The notes under the pieces are model-generated. The model saw only the letters and a list, made by a program, of their open reading frames with translations. It was not told the DNA's origin and ran no database searches. The position numbers were made by a program, and so were the translations under genes. From Sphingomonas echinoides ATCC 14820 (lineage in GTDB: Bacteria; Pseudomonadota; Alphaproteobacteria; Sphingomonadales; Sphingomonadaceae): a stretch of 64,000 nucleotides of DNA. Of the stretch, positions 39,823-49,206 are shown piece by piece. Numbering within the stretch: the stretch's first letter is position 1; every line of letters begins with the position of its first letter. Location of the stretch: NCBI RefSeq assembly GCF_000241465.1, contig NZ_JH584235.1, forward strand, positions 1,717,348 through 1,781,347, in the 5' to 3' direction.

Positions 39823-40924
39823 CCGGGAGCAGCGCGCTTTCGGTTTCCTCGATCCAGCCGCCGCCGAGCACGCGATCACCGGCGTACAGCACGGTCGCTT
39901 GCCCCGGTGCCACGCCATATTCGGGCGCATCAAACGTAACCCGCCCGCCATCGAAGCGCGCCGCGACGGGCTTGGCGAGCGAGCGGACCTTGGCGGTCAT
40001 CGGCCCGGCATAGTCCCCGCCCAGCCAATTGACCCCGCTCAGCCGCGCCGCGCCCACCGCAAGCGCCGCCTTGGGGCCGACGATCACGCGCTTGGTCGCC
40101 GCCTCCAGCCGGATGACATAGAGCGGCTCCGGCGTGCCGCCGATCTCCAGGCCGCGCCGCTGCCCGACGGTGAAGTGGATCAGGCCACGGTGCCGCCCAA
40201 GCACGCGCCCCGTCTCATCGACGATCTCGCCGCTGGTATCGGCCTCGGGCCGCAACTTCTTGACCAGTGAGGCATAATCGCCGTCGGGCACGAAGCAGAT
40301 ATCCTGGCTGTCGGGCTTTCCCGCCACGCCCAGCCCCAGTTCGGCGGCGATTTCCCGCACGCGCGGCTTGGGCAAGCCGCCCAGCGGGAAACGCAGATAA
40401 TCGAGCTGCTGCTGCGTCGTCGCGAACAGGAAATAGCTCTGGTCGCGCGCGGGGTCGACGGCGCGGTGGAGTTCGGCCCCACTCTGCCCCTCCACCCGCC
40501 GCACATAATGGCCGGTCGCCAGGCAATCCGCCCCCAGATCGCGCGCGGCGGCGAGCAAATCGGTGAATTTTGGCCCCATATTGCACTGGATGCACGGAAT
40601 GGGGGTGCGCCCGGCGAGATAGTCATCGGCGAAACGATCGATCACCTGATCGCGAAAGCGCGATTCATGATCGAACACATAATGCGCGATGCCCAGCCGG
40701 TCGCACACGCTGCGCGCATCGCGAATATCGCGCCCGGCGCAGCATGATCCCGCGCGCCCGACCGCCTCGCCATGATCATAGAGCTGCAGCGTGATGCCGA
40801 TCGTCTCCGCGCCCGTCCGCGCGGCCAGCGCCGCCACGACCGAGCTGTCGACGCCGCCCGACATGGCGACGACGATGCGCTTGCCCGCAAGGTCGGGCCC
40901 CAGTTGGAAATCGGCTTCGTTCAT
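39818..40924 (-). CDS. mnmA: tRNA-specific 2-thiouridylase
   Basis: MnmA thiolates U34 of tRNA-Lys, -Glu and -Gln. The 368-residue protein starts [19 protein letters not shown]. The PP-loop [12 protein letters not shown] binds ATP, and [11 protein letters not shown] plus [12 protein letters not shown] carry the two catalytic Cys residues. The C-terminal beta domain starts near residue 265. The Met at 40924 is chosen; an upstream frame opening would add 15 residues from the intergenic region. Confidence 0.95.
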   Translation of the reverse strand: MNEADFQLGPDLAGKRIVVAMSGGVDSSVVAALAARTGAETIGITLQLYDHGEAVGRAGSCCAGRDIRDARSVCDRLGIAHYVFDHESRFRDQVIDRFADDYLAGRTPIPCIQCNMGPKFTDLLAAARDLGADCLATGHYVRRVEGQSGAELHRAVDPARDQSYFLFATTQQQLDYLRFPLGGLPKPRVREIAAELGLGVAGKPDSQDICFVPDGDYASLVKKLRPEADTSGEIVDETGRVLGRHRGLIHFTVGQRRGLEIGGTPEPLYVIRLEAATKRVIVGPKAALAVGAARLSGVNWLGGDYAGPMTAKVRSLAKPVAARFDGGRVTFDAPEYGVAPGQATVLYAGDRVLGGGWIEETESALLPA

Positions 40925-41046
40925 GGCGGCGCAGATAGGCGCTCCGCGGCGCACATGCAAAAAACGCAAAAAAGATCGGCGGCTTTACCCGCCCGAAAGA
41001 ACCTCGCCGCTACAGATAGAGTTCGATCCTTAGTGGAAGTGCATGC

Positions 41047-41286
41047 GTGGACCTGAGTTTTTCCAGATTCGAAGCCGATGCGACGGTGGTGGCGCTGCCG
41101 CCCGACCTCGCCGTGCTGATGGTCGGTATCGCCGCGCGGCAAGCCGCCAGCCCGACCGCGCTGGTGCAGGGAAGCCTGCCGTCCATTACGATTCGCCGCG
41201 CCTGGTTCGCACCCGCCCATGGTGCGTTCAACCTCGCCGTCGCGGAAATGCTCGCCGCCCCGCCGACGCGGGAGCCTGAAAAATGA
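41047..41286 (+). CDS. Small unknown protein upstream of sciP
   Basis: A 79-residue frame starts with GTG at 41047 (MDLSFSRFEADATVVALPPD) and has the strong G/C third-position bias of real genes here. It is predicted soluble, with alternating hydrophobic residues (ADATVVALPPDLAVLMVGIA) and no recognised domain. It lies 100 bases before sciP and is divergent from mnmA. No ribosome site is evident, so both start and reality are uncertain. Confidence 0.5.
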   Translation: MDLSFSRFEADATVVALPPDLAVLMVGIAARQAASPTALVQGSLPSITIRRAWFAPAHGAFNLAVAEMLAAPPTREPEK

Positions 41287-41386
41287 AGGTGCTGTTTACC
41301 GAGCCGCTTTAGCCGACGTTCAAGTCCTTAGACTAATGACCGTTATTAAGATGCAGGGGTCCCCCGCCCCGCCACGAGGTTCCAGA

Positions 41387-41686
41387 ATGATCGAAAACCA
41401 GAAGATTCGCCCAGCCAAGGTGATCGGCCCCCTCGGAGAGCCACTGACGCTCGAGTCGCTTCCGCCGCCGGAGACGACCCGCTGGGTCGTTCGCCGCAAG
41501 GCCGAGGTGGTCGCGGCGGTCAATGGCGGACTGCTGTCGGTGGACGAGGTGTGCGATCGCTACGGCCTGACGGTCGAGGAATTTGCGGGCTGGCAGCGGG
41601 CAATCGACCGCTCGGGGATGCCGGGCCTGCGCGTCACGCGGATCCAGCATTATAAATCGCTCTACGAGCGCCAGCAGAAATACTGA
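41387..41686 (+). CDS. sciP: SciP, inhibitor of the cell-cycle regulator CtrA (DUF1153)
   Basis: The 99-residue protein has the full SciP/DUF1153 pattern: KVIGPLGEPLTLESLPPPET, then the helix-turn-helix RWVVRRKAEVVAAVNGGLLS and DEVCDRYGLTVEEFAGWQRA. In Caulobacter it binds CtrA and blocks recruitment of RNA polymerase in early S phase. Its presence is a good marker for an alphaproteobacterium. The ATG at 41387 gives the conserved start; longer frames run into the upstream gap. Confidence 0.94.
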   Translation: MIENQKIRPAKVIGPLGEPLTLESLPPPETTRWVVRRKAEVVAAVNGGLLSVDEVCDRYGLTVEEFAGWQRAIDRSGMPGLRVTRIQHYKSLYERQQKY

Positions 41687-41784
41687 GCCGCACGCCGACT
41701 CTTCAAACCGTAGCCGGAACAAAAATCGCAATTCGTGAGTCTTGTCCCCGTATCCCGGATGCAGCCGGGAAAATGGAGGGTAAG

Positions 41785-42039
41785 ATGATCGGTCTCATTG
41801 TTTGGCTCGTGGTCGGTGGTGTGTGCGGCTGGCTCGCCAGCATGGTGATGCGCACCGATGGACAACAGGGCATTATTCTCAATGTCGTCGTCGGCATTAT
41901 CGGATCGGTGATTGCATCGTTCCTGTTCGGCGCAGGCATCAACCAGGTCATTACTGTCATGACCTTCGTATATTCTTTGATTGGCGCGATCATTCTTCTG
42001 GCGATCGTCAATCTCATCCGCCGCGGTTCGGTCCGCTAA
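41785..42039 (+). CDS. GlsB/YeaQ/YmgE-family membrane protein
   Basis: This 84-residue three-span protein (MIGLIVWLVVGGVCGWLASM, VVVGIIGSVIASFLFG, VYSLIGAIILLAIVNLIRR) has the Gly-rich pattern of transglycosylase-associated/GlsB stress proteins. The start at 41785 follows GGAGGG; an upstream in-frame Met lies in that ribosome site. The function is unknown, and members are often induced by stress. A strong terminator follows at 42055. Confidence 0.88.
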   Translation: MIGLIVWLVVGGVCGWLASMVMRTDGQQGIILNVVVGIIGSVIASFLFGAGINQVITVMTFVYSLIGAIILLAIVNLIRRGSVR

Positions 42040-42054
42040 GCGCGACCAAGCTGG

Positions 42055-42091
42055 AAAAAAGGCCGCCGGGAGCGATCCCGGCGGCCTTTTT
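42055..42091. terminator. Rho-independent terminator, probably bidirectional
   Basis: A 10-base GC stem (GGCCGCCGGG-AGCGAT-CCCGGCGGCC) is preceded by six A and followed by five T. It lies between the convergent GlsB-type and SIMPL genes and can serve both strands. It is the clearest intrinsic terminator in the window. Confidence 0.92.
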
Positions 42092-42120
42092 CGTTCACGG
42101 CATCGCGGAGGTGCCGCAGG

Positions 42121-42840
42121 TCATTTGAGCAGGAAGCGTACCGACAGCGTGATCGACACCTCGGTTTCGCCCGCCGCAACCGGGGTTGCGTCGCTCACCT
42201 TCATCTGGCGGGCGAAAACCATTGGCGGCTGCGGCGTCGCGCCGTCATTGGTTCCGCTTTCCGCGATCGACACGATCCGCGCCACCGACAGGCCGGACGC
42301 CTTGGCATAAAGCTCCGCCCGCGCCTGCGCGATCTTCACCGCCGAAATGCGGGCTTCGTCAAGCGCGGCTTCGGGCTGGTCGATGGTCAGGCTTGGCCCA
42401 TCGATCTGGTTTGCGCCCTCAGCGACCAGCGCATCCAGAATCGCCCCCGATTTGGCGACATCGCGGAAGCGCACGGCGACGCTGTTGCTCGCTTGATAGC
42501 CCGTTACCACCGGTGCCTGGCCGTCTGCATAGCGATATTGCGGGCTGAGCGAGACATTCGCCGTGCGCACGTCGCGCGCCGCTACGCCCGCCTTTTTCAG
42601 CGCAGCGAGAACCCGCGTCATGCGCGTGCCATTCTCCGATAGCGCGGCGGCCGCAGTCTGGCCTTGCGTCACCACGCCGGCCCGGATCGTAGCAATATCG
42701 GGTGCCCGCGCGACATGCCCCTCCGCCGTTATGTCGAGCACTGTCCCATCCGGCAGCAATTGCGGCGCAGTCTGCGCGACGGCTGGGCTGGCGGCGGCCA
42801 GCATCAAGGCGGGGGCAAGCAGTAAAAGAGTCGAACGCAT
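42121..42840 (-). CDS. SIMPL-domain (DUF541) periplasmic protein
   Basis: The 239-residue protein starts MRSTLLLLAPALMLAAASPAVAQ, a clean signal peptide; the start follows GGGAG. The rest is a SIMPL/DUF541 domain (LDITAEGHVARAPDIATIRAGV, LSPQYRY, VTGYQASNSVAVRFRD, VSITLSVRFLLK). The E. coli relative YggE lowers oxidative stress; the mechanism is unknown. A perfect palindrome lies 18 bases upstream of the start. Confidence 0.9.
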   Translation of the reverse strand: MRSTLLLLAPALMLAAASPAVAQTAPQLLPDGTVLDITAEGHVARAPDIATIRAGVVTQGQTAAAALSENGTRMTRVLAALKKAGVAARDVRTANVSLSPQYRYADGQAPVVTGYQASNSVAVRFRDVAKSGAILDALVAEGANQIDGPSLTIDQPEAALDEARISAVKIAQARAELYAKASGLSVARIVSIAESGTNDGATPQPPMVFARQMKVSDATPVAAGETEVSITLSVRFLLK

Positions 42841-42857
42841 AAAACACTCCCGGTAGA

Positions 42858-42878
42858 ATGAACCGCTGTTCGGTTCAT
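42858..42878. promoter_or_regulatory. Perfect inverted repeat upstream of the SIMPL gene
   Basis: ATGAACCG-CTGTT-CGGTTCAT is an 8-5-8 perfect palindrome located 18 bases before the start codon of the SIMPL gene, on the 5' side. It could be an operator for a TetR- or MarR-like regulator, or a hairpin ending the upstream GlsB-type transcript. No T-run follows, which favours an operator. Confidence 0.5.
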
Positions 42879-42927
42879 ATCCTGCCTGCGATGATGGCAG
42901 TCTGCTCACCAACCGGAGATGAACAGC

Positions 42928-43188
42928 TTATCGATTCCGGCGCGTGACAATGAGGCGGTACAAGGCCAGCACGATGACCGCGCCGCCCGTTGCTGCCGCA
43001 TAATTTTCCCAACCGCCCACTAAAGCGACGTGCATCGATTTGGCGATAAAGCCCGCAAGAAATGCGCCCGCAACGCCGATCAGAATGGTGACGACAAAGC
43101 CGCCCGGATCCTTGCCCGGCATGATCAGCTTTCCAAGCACGCCCGCAACCAGCCCGATCAACAGCCAACCGAGAATAGAACGGTCCAT
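42928..43188 (-). CDS. GlsB/YeaQ/YmgE-family membrane protein, second copy
   Basis: The 86-residue protein has three spans: ILGWLLIGLVAGVLGKLIMP, GGFVVTILIGVAGAFLAGFI and GGAVIVLALYRLIV. The start at 43188 follows AGGAGAAAGG. It is the same family as the gene at 41785 but clearly diverged, so this is not a recent duplication. It precedes the SIMPL gene on the same strand by 87 bases. Confidence 0.88.
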   Translation of the reverse strand: MDRSILGWLLIGLVAGVLGKLIMPGKDPGGFVVTILIGVAGAFLAGFIAKSMHVALVGGWENYAAATGGAVIVLALYRLIVTRRNR

Positions 43189-43489
43189 TGCCTTTCTCCT
43201 ATCGCCTTTGTGTTCCGGATCGGCTCGATCCTCGCGCCCGCCTACCCCAGATGCAACGAGATTATTTCGATACCGTGACGAAATCTGCTGACATGGATTG
43301 GCGTGGCGCGCAATTGCCACCAAACCGCGCCGATCGACTTGCGAGCGAACCGGAAACACGCCATGCCATATTCTGTAGGATCAGCCTCTTGAGGTTGGTG
43401 ATCTATTTCTATAACACAGCAAGAATGAACGTCGGCAGCCGCACACTGTCGCGATAGGATGAGAGCCCAGGGGGCGGGGATTGACGCAC
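43189..43489. other. Intergenic region between divergent glsB-like and RND adaptor genes
   Basis: This is a stretch of about 300 bases without a convincing gene. A short plus-strand frame covers part of it but has no family likeness or ribosome site. The part near 43380-43430 is AT-richer (TTGGTGATCTATTTCTATAA) and is the best place for the promoter of the efflux genes. No repeats or hairpins stand out. Confidence 0.6.
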
Positions 43490-44671
43490 ATGAACTATGA
43501 GACGCGGGCGATCGGCAATGAGGAGGTGCTCAGCCTACCGGGCGGCCCCGGGCGGCCGCGCTGGCGGCTGTTTGCCATTGTCGGCGCGGTGATTGTGCTG
43601 CTTTTGGTGGGCGGTTATCTGATCTTCGGTCGGAGCAGCCCGCCGACGGCCAAGCCGACGGAGCAATTGCCGCTGGTGTCGGTGGTGATCCCCGGCCGCT
43701 CGAGCGTTGCGCGCACGATTTCGGCGACGGGGTCGCTGGCTGCGCGGCGTGACATGCCCGTCGGCGTCTCCGGCGAAGGCGGCATCGTGACGCGCGTGCT
43801 GGTCGAACCCGGCCAATGGGTCGAGAAGGGCCAAGTGCTGGCGCGAGTCGACCGCTCAGTGCAGACGCAGACGGCGGCCTCGCTGGCCGCGCAGATCAAG
43901 GTGGCGCAGGCCGACGCGACGCTCGCCCAGTCCCAACTCGACCGCGCCAAGCAGCTGGTGTCGCGGGGCTTCATCTCGCGGTCCGACATCGACACCAAGA
44001 CCGCGACTCGCGACGCCGCCGCCGCGCGCGTGAAGGTGGCCGAAGCGCAGCTCTCGCAACAACAGGCGAGCAACGGTCGCTTGGACATTCGTGCGCCTGC
44101 CGCCGGGCTGGTGCTGACGCGCAACGTCGAGGCCGGTCAGGTCGTCTCGGCGGGCTCGGGCGTGCTGTTCCGCATGGCCGAAAACGGCCAGTTGGAATTG
44201 CGCGCGCAAGTCAGCGAGGCTGACCTGCGCGGGCTGCACGTCGGATCGCAGGCGAAGGTGACGCCGGTCGGCGGCAGCGACGTGTTCACCGGCGAAGTGT
44301 GGCAGGTGTCGCCCGTAATCGATCCGCAGTCGCGCCAGGGCATTGCGCGCATCGCGCTGCCCTACAACCCCCTGCTGCGCCCCGGTGGCTTTGCGGCGGC
44401 AACGATCGTCGCTGGCACGACCGACGTCCCGCAATTGCCCAACGCCTCGATCCAGAGCGATGAAAAGGGCAATTACGTCTATGTCGTCGGGCCTGACGAC
44501 AAGGCCACGCGCCGCGCGATCAAGGTTGGCGAAGTGTCCGACAGGGGCGTGGCAATCGCCTCCGGGCTTAACGGCACCGAACGGGTGGTGCTAACGGCGG
44601 GGGCATTCCTCACGCCGGGCCAAAAGGTCAATCCGACGCTGGTAACGGCCGACGCGGCGAACAAGAGGTAG
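43490..44671 (+). CDS. RND efflux periplasmic adaptor (membrane fusion protein)
   Basis: The 393-residue protein has an N-terminal membrane anchor (about 25-46), then the biotinyl-lipoyl half GILVEP-like GGIVTRVLVEPGQWVEKGQV near 105. A coiled-coil hairpin rich in Ala/Gln follows (about 125-190), then the second lipoyl half APAAGLVLTRNVEAGQVVSAG and a beta-barrel. It joins the inner-membrane pump to an outer-membrane channel. The pump gene follows after 4 bases; no TolC-like channel gene is nearby. A TTG three codons upstream is an alternative start. Confidence 0.9.
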   Translation: MNYETRAIGNEEVLSLPGGPGRPRWRLFAIVGAVIVLLLVGGYLIFGRSSPPTAKPTEQLPLVSVVIPGRSSVARTISATGSLAARRDMPVGVSGEGGIVTRVLVEPGQWVEKGQVLARVDRSVQTQTAASLAAQIKVAQADATLAQSQLDRAKQLVSRGFISRSDIDTKTATRDAAAARVKVAEAQLSQQQASNGRLDIRAPAAGLVLTRNVEAGQVVSAGSGVLFRMAENGQLELRAQVSEADLRGLHVGSQAKVTPVGGSDVFTGEVWQVSPVIDPQSRQGIARIALPYNPLLRPGGFAAATIVAGTTDVPQLPNASIQSDEKGNYVYVVGPDDKATRRAIKVGEVSDRGVAIASGLNGTERVVLTAGAFLTPGQKVNPTLVTADAANKR

Positions 44672-44675
44672 GTCG

Positions 44676-47600
44676 ATGAACTTCCGGAACATCTCGGCTT
44701 GGTCGATCCGCAACCCGGTCCCGTCGATCGTGCTGTTCGTCATGCTGACGATCGCTGGCATTGTCAGCTTTCGCAGCCTCGACGTGAACAACCAGCCGGA
44801 CATCGATTTTCCGGTCGTCATCATCGATATCGCGCAACCCGGTGCCGCGCCGAGCGAGCTGGAAACGCAGGTTACCCAGCGCGTCGAAGCCGCTGTGCGA
44901 TCGCTGCAGGGCATCGACGAGATCAATTCGACCGTGACCGAGGGCGATTCGCAAACGATCGTCCAGCTCGCGATCGGCACGCCGATTGACCGCGCGGTCG
45001 AGGACGTGCGCTCGTCCATCGCGCAGATCCGCAGCAATCTGCCCGAGGGCATTCTCGAACCGCAGATCATGCGCGCCGACACCACCGGTAACGATCTCGC
45101 CAGCTATGCCGCGATCAGCACCGATCTCACCGTCGAGCAATTGAGCTGGTACATCGACAATACCGTGTCGAAGGAATTGCTGTCGGTCTCCGGGCTCGCC
45201 GGGGTGCAGCGCAATGGCGGCGTCAACCGCGAAATCCGCGTCATCCTCGATCCGGTGAAGCTGTCGGCACAGGGGCTGACGGCGGCGCAGGTCAACCAGC
45301 AACTGCGCCAGGTCAACCTCAACGCGGCGGGCGGCCGCGCGCAGATTGCGGGCTCCGAACAATCGGTGCGCGTGCTTGGCAATGCGCAGACCGCCTATGA
45401 GCTCGGCCAGGTGCAAATCGCCACGGGCAATGGCCGCACGATCAAGGTCACCGATCTCGGCCGCGTCGAAGATCTGTACGCCGAACAGCGTTCAGCGTCG
45501 CAGCTCGACGGCAAACAGGTGCTGAGCTTCGACTTCCAGCGCGCCAAGAACGCCTCGGACGTCGCCGTCTTCGCGGAAGCCGAAAAGAAACTGGCAGCCC
45601 TCGAGAAGCGCTACCCCAAGGTCCATTTCAAGCGCATCGCCGACAGCGTGAAATACACCAAGGCGCAATATGACGCCGCGATGGAAGCGATGGTCGAGGG
45701 TGCCGCGCTGGCGGTGGTGATCGTGCTGATCTTCCTGCGCGATTGGCGCTCGACTGTCATCTCCGCGCTCGCCATTCCCTTGTCCGCGATCCCGACCTTC
45801 TGGGTGATGAAGCTGATGGGCTTCACGCTCAACAACATGACGCTGATGGCGCTGAGCCTGGTCGCGGGCGTGCTGGTCGACGATGCGATCGTGGAGATCG
45901 AGAACATCGTGCGCCACATGCGCATGGGCAAATCCGCCTATCAGGCGGCGATCGACGCCGCCGACGAAATCGGCCTGGCCGTGCTGGCCACGACGATGGC
46001 GATCGTCGCGGTGTTCCTGCCGGTCGGCCTGATGCCGGGCATTTCCGGGCAGTTCTTCAAGAATTTCGGCCTGACGGTGGTCGCCTCGGTGCTGATGAGC
46101 CTCGCCGTCGCGCGCCTCATCACGCCGATGCTCGCCGCCTATTTCCTGAAGTCGCATGGCGAAGCCTCGCACGGCGAAGGCTTCATCATGGATGCGTATA
46201 TCCGCATTCTGAAATGGACCTTGCTCCACCGCTGGTCTGCGGTGGTCGCCGGTGCGACCGCGTTCGGCGCAACCATCTTCCTGTTCTCGGTACTCCCATC
46301 GACCTTCCAGCCGCTGCGCGACAGCGACAGCAGCACCGCGCTGATCGAGATGGTGCCCGGCACCACCCTCGCCGAAACGCAGGCGGTGGTGACTCGCGTC
46401 GCGACCTTCCTGCAGAAACAACCGGGGGTCGATTCGGTCTATGCCCGCGCGTTTGTCGGCAACGGTCGCGTCCGCGCGATCTTCAAGCCGAAAAAAGAAC
46501 GCAAAATGAAGAGCTACGAGTTCGAACGCTCGCTCGCGCCCGAACTGCAGAAGATCCCCGACGCACGCGTTTCCTTCCGCTCGGACAGTGGCTGGGGCAG
46601 CAGCGGACGGGCGCTCACCATCACGCTGGGCGGTGACGATCCCAAATTGCTGGCCGAAACCGGGAGCAAACTGGTCGAACAGATGTCCAGCTTGCCGGGT
46701 CTGGTCGCGCCGCGCATCGGCGGCGATTTGAAGCGGCCTGAGATCGTCATCACGCCGCATATGGACCTGGCGGCGAGCCTGGGCGTGACCACCGCGGCCA
46801 TGTCCAACGCGATCCGGCTGGCGACGCTGGGCGACATCGATCAGAACAGCGCCAAATTCTCGCTGTCCGATCGCCAGATCCCGATCCGCGTCGCGCTTGA
46901 CCAGGATTCGCGCCAGCGCCTGTCGACGATCCAGAACATTCCGGTGCAAACCGCCACCGGCGGCTCGGTCCCGCTCAACGTCGTCGCCGATATCGGCTTC
47001 GGCGCGGGGCCGACCAAGATCGAACGCGTCGCGCAGCAACGTCAGCTGACCGTCGGAGCCGATCTGTCCCCAGGCGTCGTCAGCGGAACCGCGCAGAAGG
47101 AAATCCACGCGCTGCCGATCATGAAGGCGCTCCCCATGGGCGTCAAAGAACTCGTCCTGGGCGAATCGAAGTGGCAGGACGAGTTGATCAACAACTTCAT
47201 CGTCGCGCTGTTTGCAGGCGTCGTGTTGCTGTTCGCGGTGCTGGTGCTGCTGTACCGGCGCTTGCTGCCGCCGTTCATCAACGTGATGTCGCTGGCGGTG
47301 GCGCCGCTGGGCGGGCTGATCGGCCTGTGGCTGACCAACACGCCGATCTCGATGCCGGTCTATATCGGCTTGATCATGCTGCTCGGCATCGTCGCCAAGA
47401 ACTCGATCCTGCTGATCGATTTCGCGCTGGAGGAGATGAACAAAGGCATCGACAAGGTCACCGCGATCATCGACGCCGGGCACAAGCGCGCGCAGCCGAT
47501 CGTGATGACCACCGTGGCGATGGTCGCGGGCATGGTGCCGACCGCGCTGGCGCTCAACGGCGACGGATCGTTCCGCGTACCGATGGGCATTACCGTGATC

Positions 47601-47837
47601 GGCGGCCTGTTGATGTCGACGGTGCTGACCTTGCTGATCGTGCCGGCGAGCTTCAGCCTGGCGGTCGGGCTGGAAGGGCGGATCGGGCCGTTCCTGCGTC
47701 GTAACCTGCTGACGTACCGCGCCGGCGACGACCATGGTCCGCTGATCGAGAACCGCCCGCCGCGTCGGCCCGAGCTTGGCGCAGCCGCAGCGCGGCTTGG
47801 CCATGGCCCGGACGATCTGCCACAACCGGCGGAGTAA
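44676..47837 (+). CDS. RND efflux transporter (AcrB/HAE1 type)
   Basis: The 1053-residue proton-driven pump has twelve spans and two large periplasmic loops. It begins with WSIRNPVPSIVLFVMLTIAG. Span 4 contains GVLVDDAIVEIENIVRHM with the two Asp residues of the proton relay, and the second half contains LLGIVAKNSILLIDFALEEM with the matching Lys. The size fits multidrug exporters. The C-terminus has a Pro/Arg-rich tail after the last span. It forms a unit with the adaptor gene. Confidence 0.94.
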   Translation: MNFRNISAWSIRNPVPSIVLFVMLTIAGIVSFRSLDVNNQPDIDFPVVIIDIAQPGAAPSELETQVTQRVEAAVRSLQGIDEINSTVTEGDSQTIVQLAIGTPIDRAVEDVRSSIAQIRSNLPEGILEPQIMRADTTGNDLASYAAISTDLTVEQLSWYIDNTVSKELLSVSGLAGVQRNGGVNREIRVILDPVKLSAQGLTAAQVNQQLRQVNLNAAGGRAQIAGSEQSVRVLGNAQTAYELGQVQIATGNGRTIKVTDLGRVEDLYAEQRSASQLDGKQVLSFDFQRAKNASDVAVFAEAEKKLAALEKRYPKVHFKRIADSVKYTKAQYDAAMEAMVEGAALAVVIVLIFLRDWRSTVISALAIPLSAIPTFWVMKLMGFTLNNMTLMALSLVAGVLVDDAIVEIENIVRHMRMGKSAYQAAIDAADEIGLAVLATTMAIVAVFLPVGLMPGISGQFFKNFGLTVVASVLMSLAVARLITPMLAAYFLKSHGEASHGEGFIMDAYIRILKWTLLHRWSAVVAGATAFGATIFLFSVLPSTFQPLRDSDSSTALIEMVPGTTLAETQAVVTRVATFLQKQPGVDSVYARAFVGNGRVRAIFKPKKERKMKSYEFERSLAPELQKIPDARVSFRSDSGWGSSGRALTITLGGDDPKLLAETGSKLVEQMSSLPGLVAPRIGGDLKRPEIVITPHMDLAASLGVTTAAMSNAIRLATLGDIDQNSAKFSLSDRQIPIRVALDQDSRQRLSTIQNIPVQTATGGSVPLNVVADIGFGAGPTKIERVAQQRQLTVGADLSPGVVSGTAQKEIHALPIMKALPMGVKELVLGESKWQDELINNFIVALFAGVVLLFAVLVLLYRRLLPPFINVMSLAVAPLGGLIGLWLTNTPISMPVYIGLIMLLGIVAKNSILLIDFALEEMNKGIDKVTAIIDAGHKRAQPIVMTTVAMVAGMVPTALALNGDGSFRVPMGITVIGGLLMSTVLTLLIVPASFSLAVGLEGRIGPFLRRNLLTYRAGDDHGPLIENRPPRRPELGAAAARLGHGPDDLPQPAE

Positions 47838-47918
47838 CACCGCACGCAATACGACGCGCAATTGCACAAACGCCGCTTTGCACTTGAACTATCGCGGCGT
47901 TCGGGGATTGGTCGGGGC

Positions 47919-49181
47919 ATGAGCCGCACCCGCCCACCCCGCACCTTTGAGGCCCCGCCCGCCGGCCTGGTGCGGATGCGCTGGATCGCAGGCGGGCTGC
48001 TGGTGCTGATGGCGGCCACCTTCCTCGTCGCGCGCGCCTTTGATGACCGCTATCCCGCGCTGGGGTTCGTGCGCGCCTTTGCCGAGGCGGCAATGGTCGG
48101 CGGGCTGGCCGACTGGTTTGCGGTGACGGCGTTGTTCCGCCATCCGCTTGGTCTGCCGATCCCGCATACCGCGATCATCCCGCGTAACAAGGATCGCATC
48201 GGCACCACGCTCGCCGCGTTTCTGCGCGACAATTTCCTCATTCCCGGAGTCGTCGCGCGGCGCATGCGCGGCGTCGACATGGCGGGGGCGGCGGGGCGCT
48301 GGCTCGCCAATCCGCCCGGTGGCGATGGCCGCTTGCGGCGCGGTGCCGCAGGCCTTGCCGCACATGTGCTGGAAGCGTTCGATCAGCAGCGGCTCGGCGG
48401 GATGGTAAAGGCCGGGATCGGGCAGCGGCTGCGCGCGCTCGACGTGTCGCCCTTGCTCGGCCAGGCGCTGAGCGCGGCGATTGCCGAAGACCGGCATTTG
48501 CCGCTGCTCGACGGCATCGTGCGCTGGGGCGCGCGGCTGCTCGCCTCCAACGAAGCGCTGATCCGGCAGATGGTGCATGACCGCGCCGGCTCGGTGATGC
48601 GCTGGACCGGGCTGGACGAGACGCTGGCGACCAAGATTATCGACGGCCTCAATGGCATGCTGACCGGAATCGCCGAGGACCCCGACCATCCTTTGCGCGA
48701 AAAAGCCGAGGCGGGGCTCGCCGCGCTTGCCCATGATCTGATCAACGATCCCCGGATGCGCGAGCGCGTGGCGGCGGTTAAGGCCGAGATCATCGACAAT
48801 CCGGCGATGCAGCGCTGGCTCGACGGGCTATGGGAGCAGGCGCGCGGCGGGATGCTGCGCATCGCGCGCAACCCCGACGCCATGCTGGCAGGGCCGGTCG
48901 GCGATGCGCTGCGCCAGCTGGGCGACACGCTGCAAACCGATGCCAAACTGCGCGCGACGATCAACCGCTTCGTGCGCCGCGCCGTCGTCGGGATGGCGGC
49001 GGATTATGGCGACGGCATCGTGCGGCTGGTGTCGGAAACGATCCAGGGCTGGGATGCCGGCACGATCACGCGCCGCCTGGAAAATGCGGTCGGCCGCGAT
49101 TTGCAGTATATCCGCGTCAACGGCACCGTAGTGGGCGGCTTGGTTGGGCTCGCCATCCATGCCGTGGACGTGGCGCTATAG
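47919..49181 (+). CDS. DUF445 membrane protein
   Basis: The 420-residue DUF445/YjiN-like protein has an N-terminal span (MRWIAGGLLVLMAATFLVA). The family motif GGLADWFAVTALFRHPLGLPI with HTAIIPRNKDRIG is near residues 60-95. Long amphipathic helices follow, and a last span lies at GTVVGGLVGLAIHAV. The function is unknown. The Met at 47919 is chosen; the frame is open 19 codons earlier. The gene follows the RND pump by about 80 bases. Confidence 0.85.
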   Translation: MSRTRPPRTFEAPPAGLVRMRWIAGGLLVLMAATFLVARAFDDRYPALGFVRAFAEAAMVGGLADWFAVTALFRHPLGLPIPHTAIIPRNKDRIGTTLAAFLRDNFLIPGVVARRMRGVDMAGAAGRWLANPPGGDGRLRRGAAGLAAHVLEAFDQQRLGGMVKAGIGQRLRALDVSPLLGQALSAAIAEDRHLPLLDGIVRWGARLLASNEALIRQMVHDRAGSVMRWTGLDETLATKIIDGLNGMLTGIAEDPDHPLREKAEAGLAALAHDLINDPRMRERVAAVKAEIIDNPAMQRWLDGLWEQARGGMLRIARNPDAMLAGPVGDALRQLGDTLQTDAKLRATINRFVRRAVVGMAADYGDGIVRLVSETIQGWDAGTITRRLENAVGRDLQYIRVNGTVVGGLVGLAIHAVDVAL

Positions 49182-49206
49182 GCGCGCACACCCACCGCCC
49201 CACGCG

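Noticed and set aside
41330..41350. Possible CtrA box (TTAA-N7-TTAA) upstream of sciP
   Set aside because: Only CTAA-N7-TATT is found, which matches the consensus poorly; not enough to claim CtrA control.
41715..41735. Possible EcfG-type stress promoter (GGAAC) before the GlsB-type gene
   Set aside because: The GGAAC is present, but the nearest CGT lies after 13 bases, not 16-17, so the spacing does not fit.
43188..43457. 89-codon plus-strand frame in the gap before the RND adaptor
   Set aside because: It has no ribosome site, an atypical residue mix, and overlaps the start region of the divergent glsB-like gene.
45492..47867. 791-codon minus-strand frame opposite the RND pump
   Set aside because: It is antisense to a strongly conserved gene, and its composition is that of a shadow frame.
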